A stretch of 64,000 nucleotides of DNA, taken from NCBI GenBank assembly GCA_026874595.1, contig CM049321.1, positions 5,137,479 through 5,201,478 on the forward strand, read 5' to 3'. Below are positions 36,361 to 48,100 of the stretch, piece after piece. Source of the stretch: Sipunculus nudus (lineage: Eukaryota; Annelida; Sipuncula; Golfingiida; Sipunculidae). A program made the translations under genes and the position numbers. The stretch's first letter is position 1. Each line of letters begins with the position of its first letter. The notes beneath the pieces were generated by a model. It did not search any database, had not been told where the DNA came from, and was given only the letters and a program-made list of their open reading frames with translations.

Positions 36361-37330
36361 GTCTAGAGACTACCTAGCGCCACCAAGTTGTTTTTTTTTG
36401 TTTCTTATAAATAACTTAGACAAATAATCCGGATTAAGCCCCCGGCTACAATTAAAAACCTCAATGGCAATCCTATGCAGCCTGTCCAGATATAAGTTTA
36501 CCATATTTGACTTCTTTAACATGTGATCATATGTTTTGTTTTTTTTTGTAAACAAGTCTCAACGCCCTACGCTGAATACTCTCGAGCAATGTTGATCCCT
36601 TTTATTATAAAAGTGCCACACAATGGGGAAGTAATTCAAAATAGAGGCTACAAAAGTTTTCACTGGAGTTAATTTAGAAAACTATTTAATTTATAATCTA
36701 TAGCAACACGTAATAGTGTAACACAAGGTTCCCCAGTGACAAATATGTCATTAAATTTAAGAATTAACTCTTCAGGAAGGGATTTATTATAGCTTATAAG
36801 CATGGTTTGAAATTTACTGGGGTTTGCTTCCATACTATTATTATCTAAAATCCATTTTATTACAACTTTTGGTTGATGTATATCGGTATCTTTAATTTGT
36901 TTGGATCTTTATGAGCAAACCTCATGGTATTATTGTCAGCATAGTTGAAAAGAGAAGCTACTTAAATAAATCCATACAAGTCATTAATGAATATATTAAA
37001 AAGTACCGGCCCAAGGACGTTGATTTGTGGTACACCTGTATAAATAGGTAGCCAGTTACTTATATTAAGAACCAATTTTGACACACTGTTTAGGGTTGAT
37101 AGAATAACTGGCTATCAGTTTTAATGTTTTTGATGTCACACCATACTCATGAAGTGTTGCTATCATAAGGGCGTGTGGCATACAATTGAAGGCCTTGGAT
37201 AAGTCCATAAGGACAACGCCGACTACCTTACCAGTGTCCAGTTCCCCCGCCACTGTTCAAAGGCCTCCAAAAGTACCGATAGACAACTATAATTTTGTCT
37301 TAACCACGAGAAGTCCTTTAGGTACATGGT
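36360..37330 (-). mobile_element. LINE reverse transcriptase fragment, copy 2, dead
   Basis: Counterpart of 28600-29650. It includes VGVVLMDLSKAFNCMPHAL and NYADNN, with the catalytic YADD again altered. About 85 bp are deleted relative to copy 1. Confidence 0.8.
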
Positions 37331-37642
37331 CCATTATCGCTAATCCAGGTATGACAACAATGGCAAGCAGATGTACCCTTTGCGAACAGGAGAAGCTACA
37401 AATCATGACGTACAAAGAAATACAAATCTTTAATAAACGAGTGAATACCTAAACACTTGTAGGCATCATACAACGTAAACCAGCCAACCGTTGATAATCT
37501 CATACACGCACCCAAACATGAACCAACACAACTCAGTCACCAGATGAGTGCCTCAGAGTGAGCACGAAACCTGCGGGTAGTGACAGTTATGCATTAATGT
37601 ATTTATGAAAATATATATATACATGTATATATAAAATGTATA

Positions 37643-38833
37643 CAGTGGAACCCCACAATTACGACCACCCTGGGGACTGAGCAAAGTGGTCGTATTTTGG
37701 GGGTGGTCGTATTTGTGAAACTCTTACCGTGATCGCATATAAAACGCTGATATTTAATGTGTATCAGAGTTTATCTATTGCATATCTTTAATGTGAATTA
37801 TAACAAAATATTTTACTTAGCGGAGGACCCTTATTATGAATGTTTTTTGTGTGTAGCTGAACATATTTATTCATGATAAAAATTAATATACATGTACACA
37901 TACGTAGTGACTGATGATAAACAAATAATAACACTAAGGCAATATGATTACAACCTACTGATTGCATATTGAACATAATACGTGGCTGTCATATATTTAG
38001 CCTTCCGCTTGAGTATGTATTGCGTGCACTTGAGTTTTCCCGACGCTAAACTGCTGAGCCATTTGGTGCTGACTGCCGTGGTGTTGCCGCCTTGATTAAA
38101 GCCACTTTATCCTTCAAGGAGAGCTCTTTCAGAGGCATGGTTGCCTAACAGCAAGCAATTTAAATGCAAACTTAACTAGTAGAGAAATAAACTGACAACG
38201 ATCTATCAGAAAAGGCAAGTTAATGTGAGGGATTTCCCCCCCATGCAAGCTTTATTTATACATTTTACTGACTGCTCAATACTCAGTGTCAGTAAGGTAT
38301 GAAAACATTTAGGATTAACTAGGTCGTTAATTTTACCAATGAGGATCGAACAATATGTGATGAGTTGTAATATAAAGGCCGCAACCCCACACTTAGGATA
38401 GCTGTAATACAGGTGATCACTGAGGGGCAATTAGCATCTGACCCCAGGTCAGACCGGCTCATTAAGTAATCAGGATGATGGTTACCCTCTTTGATCTATA
38501 ACCTACAACTCAACGAGTCTCAGCGAAGACACCGAGTCGGGAAGATATGCGGGACCAGATTAACACTCGGGTTAAGAAACCTTGTTACCCGCTTTGATCT
38601 TTCGTTAGGCGCTTTTGACAAGACGCAGCCATTGACTCGTGACAAATGTTGTTTCAGTACTTCTCGGCGGTGGTCGCATTAGCGCTGGGGCCAGGAAATC
38701 TGAATTCAGGGGTGGTCGTAATTTTGAGTCATTTTTAAACATAAATAAACTAAAAAAAAATTCGGGCCAAGGAAAATGGTCGTAATTGTTGGGGAGTCGC
38801 AATCGGGGTTGGTCGCAAGGCGGGGTTCCACTG
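37643..38833 (-). mobile_element. Degenerate pogo/Tigger-like DNA transposon
   Basis: The termini CAGTGGAACCCC (37643-37654) and GGGGTTCCACTG (38822-38833) are perfect 12-bp inverted repeats flanked by TA on both sides, as in Tc1/mariner-pogo insertions. On the minus strand from 38138 a frame begins MPLKELSLKDKVALIKAA. After a frameshift it continues MAQQFSVGKTQVHAI, like the CENP-B type N-terminal helix-turn-helix of pogo transposases. The catalytic DDE domain is absent and the internal sequence is AT-rich and unrelated, so the element cannot move itself. Confidence 0.8.
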
Positions 38834-39730
38834 TATATATATATAAATACGCGCACGGATGCGGATAAGTGTTATGCAGCACTCTGCCCCCCCGGAATGT
38901 CTGATTAGATATGTAAACATACGGTCATATTGTAAAAAAATTACTTATAATATACTAATTATTTACACAAGAGTGCACATGGTCCATGTCTTTTCTCTCT
39001 CTCTCAAAAAAAAAAAAAAAATAATGATAACGTCATTTCGTGAAAACCCGTACGGAGCCGTATATGGCCCCAGAGGATTTCCCTGTGTGTGACGTCACTG
39101 CTGGGTTGACAGTACTCACAGATGTGCGAGCAGGTGAAGAACAAATCACACAACCTCATGTGTTTTATGGAAAAAATAAAATCAAAATAATATTTTTTAT
39201 TAAATGCAATTGTGAAGGTGTCCAATGTGTTCGCAGAGCGTTTTGAAACTTGCGCTCCCATGGCGGAGGCATGTATCTGTTGGGATGCAGATTTCTAGAT
39301 ATGTATAACGCCTACTAGCACCCACGGCACATTTGTTTCCAAGTGTTAGGGTACTCGTTGCGCTTCCCCCCTTCCCCTCTTTTTCCACCCCCCCCCCCAC
39401 CCCACTTTCACAAGGATTCTGTTTCCGATCTTGTCAAGAGCTACCTCCCTGCCAGTTCCCTCTTCGCCCTCGATGGCTGTCTCTTTCCTTGATCATCTTC
39501 GGTCCTCAGTAGTTACCTTCCCCCAGAAAATTCCTGTCAGCAATTACCTCTTCCTCTGGTCCTCTTTTGCTTTCAACAACCACCTCTACACAAACGTTAC
39601 ACCTCAATGCATGCACGTTTCAAGGTGCTGACTTTGTTAATTCGGTATTTTGCAATTTGATTTATGTGTAAGAGGGAAAATTGGAACAGACTCGACAGGA
39701 AGTGTAACCTCCCCCCCCCCCCCCGTTATC
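38834..39730. other. Intergenic sequence, no gene seen
   Basis: Contains an A-run near 39005 and a C-run near 39390. Part of 39420-39540 looks like interspersed repeat sequence. No exon-like frame. Confidence 0.45.
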
Positions 39731-39922
39731 AGAAGCGGATCCGGGGGGGGGGGGGGGTCCAGGGGGTTTGGAACCCCCCTTTTTCAGCCGAAGCAAACCT
39801 TTTTAAAGGGCTTCAGACAAATTTGCGGCCATTTTCCGGACCTAAGGACCTGTTTTAAGGTTTTATTATAGTCCTCCTGAATTGGACCCCCCCCCCTTTC
39901 CTAACTCCAGGATCCGCCCCTG
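39731..39922. mobile_element. MITE with poly-G/poly-C subterminal tracts
   Basis: The left end AAGCGGATCC followed by a G-run mirrors the right end, a C-run followed by CCAGGATCCGCCCCTGG. The core contains TTTTCCGGACCTAAGGACC. A relative in the opposite orientation lies at about 54130-54310. Confidence 0.7.
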
Positions 39923-40968
39923 GTTATCTTATCCCGGTCCTCATCAGCGGTGCTTACGGATTGAATCCATTCACTTGTTTCCTAAAGCACTTCAAATACA
40001 CCAGGAGCGGCTAATATTTTTTAATATAACTTAAGAGCATATTCATAACGTACCAGGTCTGATACTTACTTTACTGTTTTCCATATGGTTTGGGGCTAGT
40101 CTCACCTGCCAACTGATTTTGCTCAATAAATAAAATTCCATTCACACTCCGAGAAATGTAAAATCAAATGAACGCGATGTGCACATTCTGGCGAGTCGTG
40201 GCGAGTCTCCTTACCCTTCCGCCAGAGATTGTCCCTACACGAAACGGACCACTTTATGGTAGGCACCGTGGGAGGGCCGGTAATACTTGTCTCAACTCTC
40301 AAATTTCATAATGAAAAAATGTTACATTTCTTAATAATCTGTTTACGTGTCACATTCGTATGCTAACAAAATATTATCTATTACGTGACAAAAAACAGCC
40401 TCATTTTTTATAATTTGCCTTGCAACAATTCCAATCCAGCATTTTTTTTTTCAATGGGCTACTTTTTTACATACGCCGTTGGTGTAGGCAAAAGCCGCGA
40501 TGCATTATGGGGCTCGGATTGTGTCGCCCATGATCCTAAACAGCAGGGAGTCTGCGCAGTGTGCAGTATCCCCTCGGCTGGAAAAACATTCCATTACGAT
40601 TACGATATTGTACGACATAATTCAATGCCCGTTGGCTATATTATGCTATGGCAGTGACACGACCCTAGCAGGATATAATAGTAAATTATTATTCTTCATC
40701 CCTTGTCAAGAACTAAAAATTATCACATCTCAAGTAAACTTACATACAGACCTTCATGCCGTGATAATTGATAACAAAGCTCTTACTCGTCACAAAATTT
40801 CCCAAATACAGTCCTGTCCGCATGGTTAGCCCTATATCGGCTAAGTTTTCTACTAAGGCGGGTTTTCACGGCTTACTCATGGTACCTTTAAAAAATCGTC
40901 CTTTTCCATATTAAAGTTAAAAATATAATTTATGTATTTATATGCATGTTCATGCATAGTTTAAAACT
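39923..40968. other. Intergenic sequence, no gene seen
   Basis: The segment near 40230-40310 is homologous to about 13440-13520 (interspersed repeat). Short overlapping frames at 40385-40829 have no recognised domain. Confidence 0.45.
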
Positions 40969-41199
40969 GAATTAGAAAAATGGGCAGAAACTGTCGGTTT
41001 AGAAGCATCAACTGTTGCAAAATTAAAAGAAAATAGTATTTGCAACGAAAGGATTCTGTTATCGTTAACGGACCAAGATATTTTAGAACTGAATTAGAAC
41101 ACTGGACAACGTACTGCCCTTAAACTCGGTATCAAAGAACTAACCACAAAGTCTGCCATGCCTGGGGTCTGTACACGTCGGCGTTCCTGGAGAAACTAG
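40969..41199 (+). pseudogene. Relic of a SAM-domain-like helical module
   Basis: One frame reads ELEKWAETVGLEASTVAKL, then LLSLTDQDILEL, a stop (TAG at 41095-41097), and TGQRTALKLGIKEL. The order W..vGL..t..kL, LL.Lt..Dl.eL, GqR..l...I.eL is that of SAM (sterile alpha motif)-type domains. The internal stop and lack of a visible start or splice sites suggest a pseudogene or mobile-element remnant. The family call is by eye and tentative. Confidence 0.45.
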
Positions 41200-41992
41200 C
41201 GCAATTCTGTTACCGGCCTGTATGAAGGCCAAGAACCGTGACAAGACTAAGCCGCCCATTGTTAGAGTCCGGCCCGAGTTCTCCTGTTTAATAGAATTGC
41301 AAATAATATCTTCAATTATTTTTCACGATTTTTCACTAAATTTTTTCACGTGTGAACCCATAATCCAGGAAACGGTATGCGAGTCACCCGTGGCTCAGAA
41401 TTACCCACTTTCTATAATAGCGCAAGGAACAAGTCTATAATAGCGCGAGGTACAAGTCTTAATAATTAAAAGTTTTAACTATATATAACTATAAAATCTG
41501 CCTTAAAGGAGGCCCCTTATCCCGCATATATATACACAGTCATTTGCTACTATTTTTGAACCAAATATGAAGCACCCCCATCAGGAAGCTATAGTCTTGG
41601 ATACCTCTGGGGCCGCGGCCGAACTGCTACCGACAGCTTTCTTCACTAAAACAGGTTCCGAGGGTAGAGTGGAGGTATTTTGCACCACCTGACTTCGTAT
41701 TTAATTATATTTTCAATCGTGGTAAAAGGAAAACACGACTTTTTAATGTTTTTATTTGAAATACTTCTACGAAACCTAGTCTAGGGGTACAGCTCAGGAC
41801 TCAAGGAGGGATGATTGAAAGTTTGAATCTCAGTTTAGCAGCGGTTAGATTTATAACGGTCGACCCCACCCAGGACGCCCGGGCAGTTGGAAGTTTCTGG
41901 GTGGGCAGATGGTTCAAACCTTATCTTGATGTTATCAACCCCTAACAATTTGAGTGAAAGTGATCCAAATTTAATACCATTCACCCACTGCT

Positions 41993-41994
<2 letters not shown>

Positions 41995-42070
<76 letters not shown>
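41995..42070. repeat. (TA)n microsatellite
   Basis: About 38 perfect TA units. Confidence 0.97.
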
Positions 42071-42073
<3 letters not shown>

Positions 42074-44765
42074 TATACCTCTTGCAGGGTTTCAGATAAT
42101 TTTACGCCACTGGCCCCTCCGAGCAACTTCCCAATGTCCCGAAGGAATAGCCGTGTGTGTGTGTACTTACATTCTGCTCTCTTTGGAGATGTATTTTTTC
42201 TTAAACGATGTCATTATGGGCCCTCTTTCCGCCATATTTGTATGATTATGCACAGTTTCAAACGTATAAAGCGAGACCATCTGGACCTGCGTGGGGCCAT
42301 CTTAACGTAACAACTATGTACTCTGCTTTTCTATCCAAGTGCATCCTCATGTACCATATGGCTTTGTATGTCGGTAAGTCTGATTGGCTAATCGCTTTCT
42401 CTTGGGGTGTTTAGTACGTCAAACTATCCCCGGGGGTTTCTTTGTGTTTCTTTAAGTCTTGCGGGATAGAGTTCTCCTTTTACTTTTGGGGTATACAAAA
42501 TTTCCCTCAATCCCCTTACTAAGAGAAATTACCAAAAAGAATACCTAAAGTTTGGTGTATGCACGCGTGTGTGTGGAGAGAGAGAGAACGAGAAAGAGAG
42601 AGAGACCCATTTATGTGATGCACAACAGATTAATTTGCAATAAATAAAAAAGAAAAAGCCAACCAACCTATCTTTGACCGTTTGCTGTAAGACGGTATAA
42701 CAAAACGGAGATTTTGAACTTCCGAGTTTAAGGCCATCGAATTCGTAAGGTCAGTAATATGAATATGTAGCAAGTAAATATATTCTTCTGAAAATTATAA
42801 CAATATTATTGCTCAAGCTGCAAGTTGGAGCGTAACTTAAGTGTAAAATAATAGTCTGTCATTTACCCCATGCTGCAATATTGTTTCAACACATGTTGGT
42901 ATAAATTTTCCAAACTCTGTTGTTGCTGCAAGCATGATGACATTTGAAACATGATACTAGAACCACTCCCCTGACCATGACTACACAGTACATATACAGG
43001 AGCGGACATAACGTGTATACGCCATGCCCGTATACTCCATAATGATAGTTTTACGTCTAAGCAGGTTAAAACCTCACATTATTTTGAATTCTGCCGCTTT
43101 TGATGGGCGTAAAAGCTGTTACAAAATTCATTTTTACCGTAAACCCGTTAACTATAAATTAACCGATTTTCGACACTGTAATTTGGATTGTAAAGATAAA
43201 GCGATGAGAGATACGATATATGTCGGCCATGTTTCGATGCGGGCATGCTTTCCTTTTGGCGAAGACCGTGTGCCACTATGAACGTTACTGTTAAAGTATG
43301 GTTTTCGTCATCGTAAATTTTGTGGCCGTCCCGTTTCAATGCTGTGCTGTGTTGTATATTATTAAGGTCCATGACCTGATATACGCCACTGGCTGCTACC
43401 TGGGTATGCAGGTAATGTCATGAAAATGAGTAATTGCTTTGATTTTCGGGTACAGGTGTTAATAAAATTACAACGAAATAAATCCTTGTTTAGCCACTTT
43501 TATGTATTAATTTTGGCGTTTCTATAAAATTTGGGGTTATGTAGATATCATAATCAAAGGAATCACTGTTCGCTCTTATTTAGAAATAATATTACATAAA
43601 TACAAACATATGACTATAGGAACTGTTTAAAAAATATAAAATGACGTTGTGAAAATTATCAATGCCGTTTTATTCTACTTCTTTTTTTTACAGCTGTTTC
43701 ATTAAAAATTTCATTAAATTCTTATAGTTTTTAAACTTAAACTACATTAACTAGCTGTATACCAATCATTTTGACTTGCGATTCTTATTATTTTGAGAAA
43801 TTAACCTCTCAGCGTTCGACAACACACGCAAAAGCATTTTCCTTGACCTGCTAAATTAACATTTGTCAAATGCAAACTTACCTAATGTTTATTGCCTTTT
43901 CATTACTCAAATCCAAGAAAACCAAACAATATGGTTTGATCATTATATGTTTCAGCAGATATTCCTAAAAACGCACGGTTTTCTTTTACTTATCTCATAC
44001 CAATCAATATCATTTAAGCCAGGTTTTCACTTACCTATTTTATGGAATTAATGTGAAGGTTAGCTTACATTGCGTGCATTTCAATGAACCGTTAATAATT
44101 CCTATCAAAAACAGTTTTTTTAAATGCCTCTGTAACAAAGGCTCGTTTATCTACAAGCTTAAAGTAAACACAATACATGTGCCAATGTTGACAAACAGAA
44201 ATAAATATAACCTCAGGCAGTTGCTTGCCTATATATGAAATTTGAAGGTCACTATTCGCAAAACACTCTTTGTAAAACTCTGGTTCTTTTGAATTGCCGC
44301 CACATCTTTGTTTAATGTGTTTGGACTTTTTTTTGCAGGCCTTTCAAATGTTATAAACACATGGATATAAACAAAACATGCAGCTTCTGTGCGGGGGCAT
44401 CGACGTTTCTTACCTAATTTTGTATTTTTTGTAAACTATTTAGTTAACAGACGTCAGGCATCGGAAAAATTCGCTTGAATGTATGACAATATTATTTTGA
44501 CGAAAAGATAATCGGGCCTCCATTGTTGGAAAATGGCACATATAAACCCAATTTTCTTGGCATTATGTCTTTTAAAAAAAACAAACATTCATTAGAAATC
44601 ATTCAAGCCAAAACGTTGTGTGGTCTTACAAATGAAACACAAGTTTTCAATTAGATGGAAGTAACATAAAAATAAGTAATAACATATTTTCATTACTTTT
44701 CTAAATAAACCTATAGTATATTTCATGGCCTGCTTGTCAATAAATGAAAATAAGTCTCTCAAGTC

Positions 44766-44766
<1 letters not shown>

Positions 44767-44822
<56 letters not shown>
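44767..44822. repeat. (TA)n microsatellite
   Basis: About 28 perfect TA units. Confidence 0.97.
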
Positions 44823-44826
<4 letters not shown>

Positions 44827-45255
44827 TTCTATTTTAACTGGTTAGGTCTACAAATATTGTGTTGTAAGTGAACGGGTGTTTTCCATTATATTTTTACGGA
44901 AAGAGAAGAGTTTATCTAAAAGGTCTTATAATTTACTTGTTTATTTCATATATCACTGAGGAAGATATGATTTGACTAGTTTTATTGGTAACATTCTAGG
45001 TTACTTGTGTGGTAAATATAAAACTACATGTACTACAAGAATTACATTGAGTGAAATATGTTACCATGTAATGTCTAAAGATATATCTGAATAGGACCAA
45101 GTCATAGGAGGAATCGCCAGTAATCCAGGCTCGGTTTCACTTGAAAAATAAAATTGCTTAAACTGTAGTTATTGATCATGTCGCTAACACACGATGAGTT
45201 ATGATGTTTGTCTAATGTATTCCCCAGTAACAGATGCTACGTTGAAGCTTTGCAT

Positions 45256-45335
45256 CACGTGACACCTATGACCACATATGGAAATAACATCCGCCGATTG
45301 GAGAATTTAAAAACGTGACAACAGACCGGCACTAC
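45256..45335 (+). promoter_or_regulatory. Candidate promoter, possibly of gene B
   Basis: Within 60 bp lie an E-box-like CACGTGAC, an inverted CCAAT box (ATTGG) near 45297 and a TATA-like TTTAAAAA near 45306. The block is richer in GC than its surroundings. Position relative to the donor at 45401 fits a first exon. Assignment to gene B, 7.2 kb away, is inference. Confidence 0.4.
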
Positions 45336-45400
45336 ACTATCGTCCTAGCAACCGAAGTGGCCGCTGACCATTTTCATAGGAACACTTGAAGCTGGAACAG
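45336..45400 (+). other. Candidate non-coding first exon of gene B
   Basis: The segment ends GCTGGAACAG before a consensus donor GTAAAT at 45401. The gene B start exon is preceded by an acceptor (TTTATTGTAG ending at 52643) only 9 bases before its ATG, so an upstream untranslated exon must exist. This is the best candidate seen, but it is not proven. Confidence 0.35.
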
Positions 45401-48100
45401 GTAAATATGTTTGTCAGGAATATACATCACTTAGGGGTTATTTGATTTGTTTATCGTTTATATTATTTATTAATTGATATTGGTTATTAATTCGCTTATC
45501 GCAAACAGTGGTGAAATTATGTAGTAGTGGAACTATTCATAGGAGTACGGGAGGAAATTTCTAAATTACCCTGATTTACATATGATTACAACAATCCACA
45601 TACGTATGTTAATTATATAAATGATTGGACTGATAAATGACATTTATGTTTACGAAACTGTTACCTAAACTTTGAGTGAAACAAAATATACCAAATTTTA
45701 CAAAAAAGATGATGATTCCCATTGAAAAGAATAAGGTCTTTAGCCAAGGTGCGCCCATTTATAGATATACTCCATTCCAATGTAAAATGTACTGTGTAAA
45801 ATCTGATCTTGCATCAAATTACTTCTAGAAACTTTCTTATACTTTGATTACTGAAACATTGCAAGTTTCTTTAATTCTATACTTGTTACAAATTTTTTAC
45901 TTCAAAATTGTCCCAATCTTGTAAAGTTGTAAGTTGTGATGAAACTGTCAGAACGGGGTTTGCTTATGCACATTCACCTTTTTATTTGGCTCTTATTTTT
46001 ATATACACAAATCAACACATATGGCCTATCGTCTTCCGCATGGCCATCCACAGTGTGGTTGTCTTTCATGAAGTGGGAAAGCATTGTGGTTATATTTCTG
46101 GAGCTGCTAATCATTTATCAATCGACAGATTGTTAAAGCATTTAGTGCATTTATTCAAACAGTCATGGACTATTTGAAGTTTTACACCTGACAAACCCGA
46201 GTTAAAAGTGTTAACGTGTGGCATAGAGTTGGTGCACAATAACGATTTTCCTTGATTTTAGTGTATGTGTTTGTGGTTGGGGGTAGGAGTTGGGAGGTTA
46301 CAGACATGCACTGCTTTGCTTTGCAGGTGGCCAAAGCAGAGAGTCCCCACTGAAAAATGTATAATCACAATGTCCACTTCAGGTTAGCACAGGAGTGGTA
46401 GGACTAGGCTATTAGCTGTGAGTCAAACCATCCGAATATTATGGTCTTTTAAATGTATAAACTATGACAAATGTAGTAGATAACATACTACTCTACTTTC
46501 TTAAAGAATAAAATATCACATCAATATCTGTCTGGGCTGGTATGATTCAAATCATTTTAATCACCAGTCAAAAGTCATAAAAATTATAAAAATAAATTAA
46601 ATGTGAAGGAATGGGCAATTGTCACATATTGCTCTCCAAAGAATTTAAAAAAGATAAATAGATAACCGTTTCCTGTATGTGTGTACTGTATAAATTACTA
46701 GTATGAAGATAACATAAAACAAAAACTTTTCGAAGCGTCATATTTCCATTAACCATGATACATTCATCCTATCATAATGCTCCCAAAGATCTCTAATTCG
46801 TTTACATGGGTATTTGTATGGCCACACAAGACACAGAGGAGTTATTATATACATAAACTGATAACATTGAATGAAGATCTGCTTAATTATTTTAACAAAT
46901 ACTATTAGACAGCATAAAACACAGCTCTGGTTTACATAACATTGTGTGGGATTAACTTAAACACTAACAAAACATTTTTGCAAAGTAACTAAACAACAGA
47001 AAGATTGAAGGTTAATTCAATCACAGAATTCGACAGGAATTCAATTTTTCAATTAAATGTTGTTTGGTATTAAGCCTTGAAATGACAGATTAGCTGGTAT
47101 ATTATAACCTTGTGTAGCATCTAAATAATATGTCAACAATTAAATTTGCCAATGGTCACATAAAATAACAAAACTTTTCATTTCTTTTTCTTATGTATTC
47201 TTTATTACTTTCGACTAATCTCTACATTACCAAAGTAGTTAATTTATTTGATATAATAAAAGACATAGGTATTTTAATTTGTGTAATTTTTATTGTGTAA
47301 AGTCCGGTCCTACTGGTTTGTTTGGTCAGTTTCACTGTCAAACAAGAAATGTCATTAATAACACAATATGGACCTAATTACAGCCATGGACTCTGTATTT
47401 TTATTGAAACCCTTACTAGAAAACTTTAAGGAATAACTGCCAAAATTCATAGGCGTCAGAGTTTGCCCTGAAAAAAATATGATTTTTCAGGACAGTAAAT
47501 GATGCTCGGCACTGTCTGGAAGATAGTTCAAAGATCTTCCCTGAATATCAGTTTTTGCCCTGAAAAAATATAAGGTTTTTCAGTTCTGGAAGCCTCCCAC
47601 CCCCCCTAATGAAATACCGCCTATGTTACCTCTGCCTATATTCCTCTTTCCGAATGATGTGAAGATGAATATATATGTAACTTAAGATTAATGCAGATCA
47701 ATTTATAATTGTATCCTTTCATGCATTTTCCGAAAGCGTCCAGTTTTTGTCTGACTGAACAATAATTGCTAACCACAGCATGAATATTTTTTATTTATCC
47801 TCATATATGACATGGGGATGATAAAATACGGAAACTACTATACAAATGCATCAACTTAAATATATGGATGATTTAAAAAAATGATTTATAACTGGCTTCG
47901 AATCAAGCATCGATAATTTGACATCTATTCACAGCCCTAATAAATGTCATATATCAGTCTGTTTTCTTTATCTTGTTTTGATATTTGGAAAAACGTTTAA
48001 TCATACATAGTAGATAGAGAAGGGTTATTGAATGAAATACTGAGCAAGAGCAATTGATGCGATATATGCATATAAAAAAATGTAATATGGCCACCGGTTT
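45401..48100. other. AT-rich sequence (possible 5' UTR intron of gene B), no gene
   Basis: Nothing recognised except short inverted A/T-rich repeats near 47465-47600 (CCCTGAAAAAATAT and a reverse copy). Confidence 0.45.

Larger units (their letters stand above)
30250..37360. repeat. Tandem segmental duplication, copy 2
   Basis: Direct repeat of 22390-29750, slightly shorter through deletions. It carries methyltransferase copy 2, the SINE and the LINE fragment in the same order. Confidence 0.95.
41200..45255. other. AT-rich intergenic sequence with (TA)n tracts, no gene
   Basis: Perfect (TA)n tracts lie at about 41995-42070 and 44767-44822, and a GA-rich stretch at about 42575-42605. No supported coding frame was found over about 4 kb. 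Confidence 0.5.
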
